A stretch of DNA of 64,000 bases from Blastomyces gilchristii SLH14081 (taxonomy: Eukaryota > Ascomycota > Eurotiomycetes > Onygenales > Ajellomycetaceae). Of the stretch, positions 58,627 through 64,000 are shown piece after piece. Where the stretch lies: NCBI RefSeq assembly GCF_000003855.2, contig NW_003101657.1, positions 404,083-468,082 on the forward strand, read 5' to 3'. Position numbers and translations under genes: made by a program. The notes under the pieces were generated by a model. The model searched no databases. It saw only the letters and a list, made by a program, of their open reading frames with translations, and was not told the origin of the DNA. The first letter of the stretch is position 1. Each line of letters opens with the position of its first letter.

Positions 58627-61600
58627 TTATATACACTGTGAACTGTTCATCTCAGTAGAAACTCATTATCTTATAGACTAGAATTTGCAAATGACAGTGT
58701 TAATATCTTTATTATAATCAGATTCTTAGTGAAGACTGCATTATTCTGACTTATCAGAATTCATAGTATAGAAGTCATATCTCAGCTTTCACAGATATCT
58801 TATCTGCTCAGATAATTCTCAAGTGAACTTATTTATTTTATCAGAATACTCTTATTACTGAATCTTGAATCAGAGCTTATAATCTTACTTCTCTGAGTTA
58901 ATAATTTCTTTGATCTGATATTTTCTTTCACTCTCTAATACTTTGTAAATAGAGTGATGAGTCACAGAATTCTCTTCTAAGAATTTCTTATATTCACAGA
59001 GTAAAGAGACATGAAAGATATTATATATCTATAACTTAGATAACAGTTTCAATCTATAGAACTGTGAGCTAACTTTCTTCATAATCTTATAAGACTCTGT
59101 TCACAAGAGATTCAGCTTCTTACTAGATCTCTGTATAATAATGTTTTCTAGACTCAGTCAGACTCTATTATCTTTCTTAAAACTCTTTGCAATGTGCTTG
59201 AAGTCATAGTATCTCTTCTAATACTCTTGAGTCTTTCTCAAGAATTTACAGGCTTTCTCTCAGATATTCTGAATTCTCTCAGCCTATTCACAGATATTAT
59301 CACACTCTATAGTGTACTCTTACAGATCTATTAAGATTATTTATAAATGAGTCTCAGTGAGCATCTCAAAGAGGGTTTTATCTGTGCTGACATACTTTGA
59401 GTTATTATATATAAACTCTGTAAGTAATAATCAATACACTCAGTCATTCTAATTGTAATTGACAAAGTATTACAGATACTGTTTTAATATACTCATCAGA
59501 TATTCTATCTGATCATCTGTCTGTTGATGAAAAGCTGTGCTTAGATCTCATAAGATCTTCAGTATAGTTATCAGATCAGATCAGAACTTCTCTATAAAGA
59601 TTAATCTTCTATCTGAGATAATATTCACAGATAATTCATGCAACTGAATCACATCACAGACAAAGATATAAGTTAAATTCTTTAACTTCAAGTTCTTGTA
59701 AGTGAGTATAAAGTGTGTTATCTTGATAAAGTAATTCACTATTATCAGCACACTGTCAAAACAGGCATTATATATATTCTTACTTTCAGAGAGACTTATA
59801 AGAATGTTCATTTCTAGCTATTTTCAAGATTTCTGTAAGATGAGTAGAGAAGTAAATTCTTTATATAATCTGAATCATACTATCTGTGAACTCTGATAAA
59901 TAGTATAAGAATTCACTATCTTCTTTACAAGTGCTCATATCTTCAGTTAGAAGTATTTTCTTATAAGCAACTCATGAGTTCTAGTGTCTATAAAATAACT
60001 CACTAGAGAAGAGTCATGATATCTTTTAATAAGTTCTATACATAGAAACTTATTCACAGGTATATAAATTCAGTTCTCTCTTCATAAGAGATTATTTAAG
60101 TCTCTTCAATTCTTTATTTCTGCAGGATTAATCTCTGCTGTGAGCAGTTTCTAAATATACTAAGTATATTCATTCTTCAGTTGCAGTTCAGACAATCTGA
60201 ATAGAAAATCTTATAAAGACTTATACTCTGTTTTCTCTTACATCAGATCTTTCACAGTACTTCTCAAAGCCTGTAAATTCTTCAGATTATAGATACTCTA
60301 TTCAAGAATTCTCATAGAGATTCTTAGAGTGTTGACTCTCAGTATTATAGAGAGTAATTATACAGACTTCTTTCCTCTCTTCTCTCTCTTCTCTTATAAG
60401 AGATTGAGAGACTCTTCAGTCAATCTCTTTATAACACTCAGTTTAAGCATTCTGTGAAGCTTTTCTGTCTTCTCTAGTCTCTCTATGTCTGTTATTCTGG
60501 TCTTCTTAATATAGTCTGATCTGTGAGAGAGTTTATCTGCTGAATTCTTAGTTCTCTTAATATATTCTATCTTGAATCAGAACTTACTCAGTCTCTGAGC
60601 TCAGTGAATCTGCTACTGTAAGAGTTTCTTAATTAAAGTAAACTGTTATAAGCTGTTATAATCAGTTCTAACAGTAATCACTGTTACAAGGTTCTCAAAG
60701 TAGTGATATTAGTGATAGAAGAATTTCACTATTGTAAGATTAACTTCAGTTATAATAGAATAGTCTTAATCTATGAAGATTCTATCTGAATATCATCTGT
60801 AATAATTACATATTCTAGAAAATTAATCTGATAGATACTGAAGTTACACTTTACAAGCTTAATATATAGTTCTGTCTCATCTAAGATCTTCAACACACTT
60901 TATACATACTTAGTATGTTCTTTCTTCTTTGCAGAGTACATCATCACATCATTCAAATATATTATTATAAAGATATTTAGATATATGTGAAGTATTTTAT
61001 TAATAAAAAGACTGAAATACTGTAGAGATATTAGTCAAATCAAAAGATATTACTAGATATTCAAATAATTTCAGTGCAGTTCTAAAGACAGTTTTTCATT
61101 CATTCTCAGACTGTATTTACAGCTGTGTATATATATTGATCACATTCAGTTATATGAATATAACAGCTTCTGTGAGATGATTGATTATATTCTCAATCAG
61201 AGACAGAGAATAGTAACTCTTTATTATCTTAAAGTTCAGATTATGATAGTTTATATATAATCTGAGATCTTCATTCTTCATCTTCATAAATATCACAAAG
61301 GCTTTTACAGAGATCTGTGAAGATTAAATAAAGTTATTCTTCAGATTCTTCTTTATATAGATCTGTAAGATCTCTGTCTTATAATAAGAGAGTTTATAGA
61401 TTAATTCTCTGAAGAGTTTCTACTCTTCTATCAAATCTATTATCAGATTCTTCTTACAGTAAGAAGAAAGCTCAGCTGTCTTTACTAAGCTGAATATCTC
61501 TATAAGATCTTGATATTTCTCTGATATCTGAAGCTCAGTTTTTCTGACTATAAAGTTCTCAGATATTTATAAAGTTATTATATAGATAAGCTTGTCTTCT

Positions 61601-63221
61601 CTAATCAACTCTACAGCATCAACTGATTCTATCTCTGTAAGTGAGTCTATCAACACTGATTAGAAGTATAAACCTGACTTGTAGACAGCTATGTACAGAT
61701 TGTGTTTTTAAAGTTATACAAGTCTCAAGTATATGTTATCTATGATATCTGTGATAATTACAGTTTCTATAAATCTTCTTCAGATTCTAAAGAGATCTTG
61801 TAATTCAAAGAAAACTCTTATAAGTCTCTTAACTCTCAGATCTGAGTTCTTACATTCTGCTTATTATAAGAGCAGATTCTCAGTTTTCATCACTCAGCTC
61901 ATTTATTTCATAAGCTTTGAAGACACTATAGTGACCTGAGATTCTGAGTTTATTAATACTTCTTATACTTACAGAGCAGCAGTATCACAGTGCAGTCTCT
62001 CTTTATAAGTAAGTATTTTCATCAGAGAAGTAACAGATTCAGATATCAGCTTTAAGACTCTTAAGAAGACTGTTACTGACTCTGTTTATAACTTCTTAAA
62101 TTTCTATTTTAATTTATCTGAATAGTTTATATGAAGATATTCTGATTTAGAATAAATGAAGTAGAGTCTCTTTTTCTTAATCTCTCTATTATTCACTCTA
62201 TTTATAAGAGCTTATAAAGCTCTCTCTCTTTACTTAGTAGTCAGATATAAATCTCTCTATATCTTATCATCTTTTTCTGATAAATCTGTTCTCTATTATT
62301 CTGACTCTCACAGAGTCAGTTAATGATTTACTCTCTATAAGTCTGTAACTCTCACAGTGATCTGTAAGTAGTGAATAAAAGTTATCAGTTTCTTCAGAGT
62401 CAAGAACTTAGAGTCTTATTTAATAAGCTTATTCTACATATCTTTATTCAGTCTCTTTATAAATATTATCATTCAGATCTTATTTCAGAGCTCTGTTTTC
62501 ACAGATCTCAATTCATATTATAATTTCATGAAGTACTATGAGTAGTCTTTATCAGATTTCTTATCTCTTTTTCTAATATTAATAATCACAGCTCAGATAT
62601 TCTCTATTCAGCTCACAGAGTCTCTCAACTTATTCTTCAGATAGATCTTGAGAATAGATCAGTGAGATCTCTTATAATTATTCTCTAGATAATTCAGTCA
62701 GTTCTTGACTTCAGTATAGTAGAGATCTGTTATTATATAGATAACAGCTTCTTCATATTTCATATTACATAGCTCAGCTTGTAAGTCAATTTCAAATACA
62801 AACTTGTAAAAGCTTTTATAGATTGTGGTTCAGTAAGTAATCTTAAGTAATCATAGCTTAAGAAAGTTTTTTTTCAGTTCATGAGTGTCTCTGAAGATTA
62901 TATCTACAGACTCAGTTTGAGAATGTTTACAGATAGTAAGTATTTCTTATAAAGAAATAGCTTGATTCTGTAGAAGATACTCAAGAATGTTCTTCACTGA
63001 GATTGATTTATTCATGAGTTCAGAGAGTTTCTCTGTCACAGATACAGAGAATGATATTCTGTGAGTGATTGATAAGTTCTCTGAGACTTCTTTTATAAAG
63101 ATTATTCATAATTCAGATGACTGCTTCTGAGTGTCTGCAGTAGAGTTTACAGAGATTGAAGTATATAAGTTTCTAGTTCTTTCAGTTATAACAGACAGTT
63201 ACTGACTGACTGAGCTTGAAA
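58627..63221 (-). pseudogene. Gypsy-C gag-pol with chromodomain
   Basis: Inverted homologue of Gypsy-B gag-pol. On the minus strand gag begins just below 63221. The protease/RT start covers about 61600-62000, RT lies at 60800-61400, and RNase H and the integrase zinc region at about 59950-60700. The integrase core is clear at 59581-59811 (LSESKNIYNACFDSVL, ITHFILTYKNLKLKNLTYIF, LHELSVNIISDR). The chromodomain covers about 58740-58930. It is more decayed than Gypsy-B, with stops at Trp and Gln and some lost start codons. The body is about 0.4 kb shorter than Gypsy-B, so small deletions exist. Confidence 0.78.
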
Positions 63222-63479
63222 TGTAAGAATAAGTGCTCACAGATAATTATTCAGATGTTTACAGCTTGATATGATATATACTGTTAACTACTAGAAGTAT
63301 TCATAGTAGAAAGATAAAATGTAGAGATTAAATATATAATAGTATTCAAGCTGAGTTATAAATAGTATTCATGAACTCCAGTCTATATAGATGTGTGTAG
63401 CCAAGGGCTGCTAACTCTATTGATTACGCGAGAGATAGGAATAGAGGTAAAGGATCCGCGAGGAGCGGGATTTCTTACA
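63222..63479 (-). repeat. Gypsy-C 5' LTR (258 bp)
   Basis: TGTAAGAATAAG...GGGATTTCTTACA on the plus strand. Its ends are inverted (TGTAAGAA/TTCTTACA). The distal part keeps GC-rich GATCCGCGAGGAGCGGG, showing what the RIP-mutated copies looked like. Confidence 0.87.
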
Positions 63480-64000
63480 TACTGTAACGTGACAGAATTA
63501 AAGCAGTGACTAGTCAGCATTATTATGTAGATAGTTGTTTAAGAAGCTCTATAAGTAAGCTTAACTATCTTACTTAAATAGTGAGCTCATGAGCTACAGA
63601 GTTATTACAAGAATATCACAGATATAGTACTTAATATACTAAGAAAATTGTATGAGAAATGCAGTAACTCTTATATATATTTCAGTAGAAGAAAACAAAT
63701 CACTGACTTCTTTAATGAGAAGTCAGTATCTAGCTATTCTATATAGATAATGAACAGATACTCTTCTTCTATTCTACAAGTAAGAAAAGCTGAAGTGATA
63801 TCTTAGCAGTATCTTATTATTATGAAAGAGTAATCTGCTGATCTTGTATAGAAGCAGAGTTCTTATATTTATTAATCAGATCTTTCTATATTACATCTGA
63901 CTGATATCATAGAGTGGTTGAAAACTAGCTTAAACAGTTTGTGAAATAAATGAAATTATTCATAGAGAAGTGATAAGCTGTGTGAAACTATAACAGAGTC
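63480..64000. other. AT-rich flank to the right of Gypsy-C
   Basis: No gene or known terminus seen. Composition and Gln/Trp-type stop density suggest more decayed repeat sequence, extending beyond the window. Confidence 0.4.

Larger units (their letters stand above)
32315..63479 (-). mobile_element. Gypsy-C: chromodomain Ty3/Gypsy element, interrupted in its 3' LTR
   Basis: The minus-strand body spans 56890-63221 and the intact 258-bp 5' LTR 63222-63479 (ends TGTAAGAA/TTCTTACA). Its 3' LTR is not next to the body. Only the innermost 10 bp, ATTTCTTACA, remain at 56880-56889; the rest, in the correct orientation, is at 32315-32371 plus 40029-40186. Gypsy-B sits between, so Gypsy-B most simply inserted 10 bp inside this LTR, and LINE-2 later hit the distal part. 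The right flank is TACTG; the left flank is obscured by the TIR element, so no TSD could be confirmed. This nesting is inference from LTR identity and orientation. Confidence 0.7.

Overview
The window looks like nuclear DNA of a filamentous ascomycete (Pezizomycotina). Genes have short GT-AG introns of 66-161 bp. A normal-composition gene block (about 1-7,340) meets a very AT-rich block (about 8,650-64,000) made almost entirely of nested, decayed transposable elements. Their reading frames keep their phase but carry stops mainly where Trp is expected (TGG to TGA/TAG), and repeat copies differ mostly by C/T and G/A changes. That is the signature of repeat-induced point mutation (RIP).

Gene block: a partial unknown gene leaving the left edge (minus); an N-terminal Tc1/mariner-type helix-turn-helix fragment (minus); an amino-acid permease (plus, one intron); prohibitin PHB1 (minus, one intron); and QCR8, subunit 8 of respiratory complex III (plus, three introns). 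PHB1 and QCR8 diverge from a 310-bp interval and both act in the mitochondrial inner membrane.

Repeat block, reconstructed from LTR termini, target-site duplications (TSDs) and domain order. Copia-1 (minus, 8,653-28,108; 109-bp LTRs) is split by Copia-2 (plus, 10,028-24,283; 268-bp LTRs; perfect TATCT TSD), itself an integrase-less deletion derivative. Copia-2 carries a near full-length RNase H-bearing LINE (12,311-20,255, holding a small SINE, SINE-a) and a 5'-truncated copy of the same LINE (20,844-23,384). Then come SINE-b (28,328-29,344), a long-terminal-inverted-repeat DNA element (30,244-32,312) and a chromodomain Gypsy (Gypsy-C, minus, about 32,315-63,479). The 3' LTR of Gypsy-C received a second LINE copy (32,372-40,017, minus) and an inverted relative (Gypsy-B, plus, about 40,188-56,879). 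The 5' LTR of Gypsy-B in turn received SINE-c (40,391-41,526) and a different Gypsy (Gypsy-A, minus, 41,567-49,857).

The most interesting signal is a LINE/SINE partnership. Three tRNA-headed non-autonomous elements, all with TSDs, end in the same (TAA)n tail as the LINE. Two of them carry 268 and 381 bp of LINE 3' sequence, including a conserved 10-bp-stem hairpin plausibly recognised by the LINE reverse transcriptase. Other notable items are accessory Cys-rich ORFs downstream of pol in the Gypsy elements, a 6-kb-arm inverted repeat whose predicted palindromic junction has lost its centre, and a 163-N assembly gap exactly as long as the homologous stretch in the second LINE copy.
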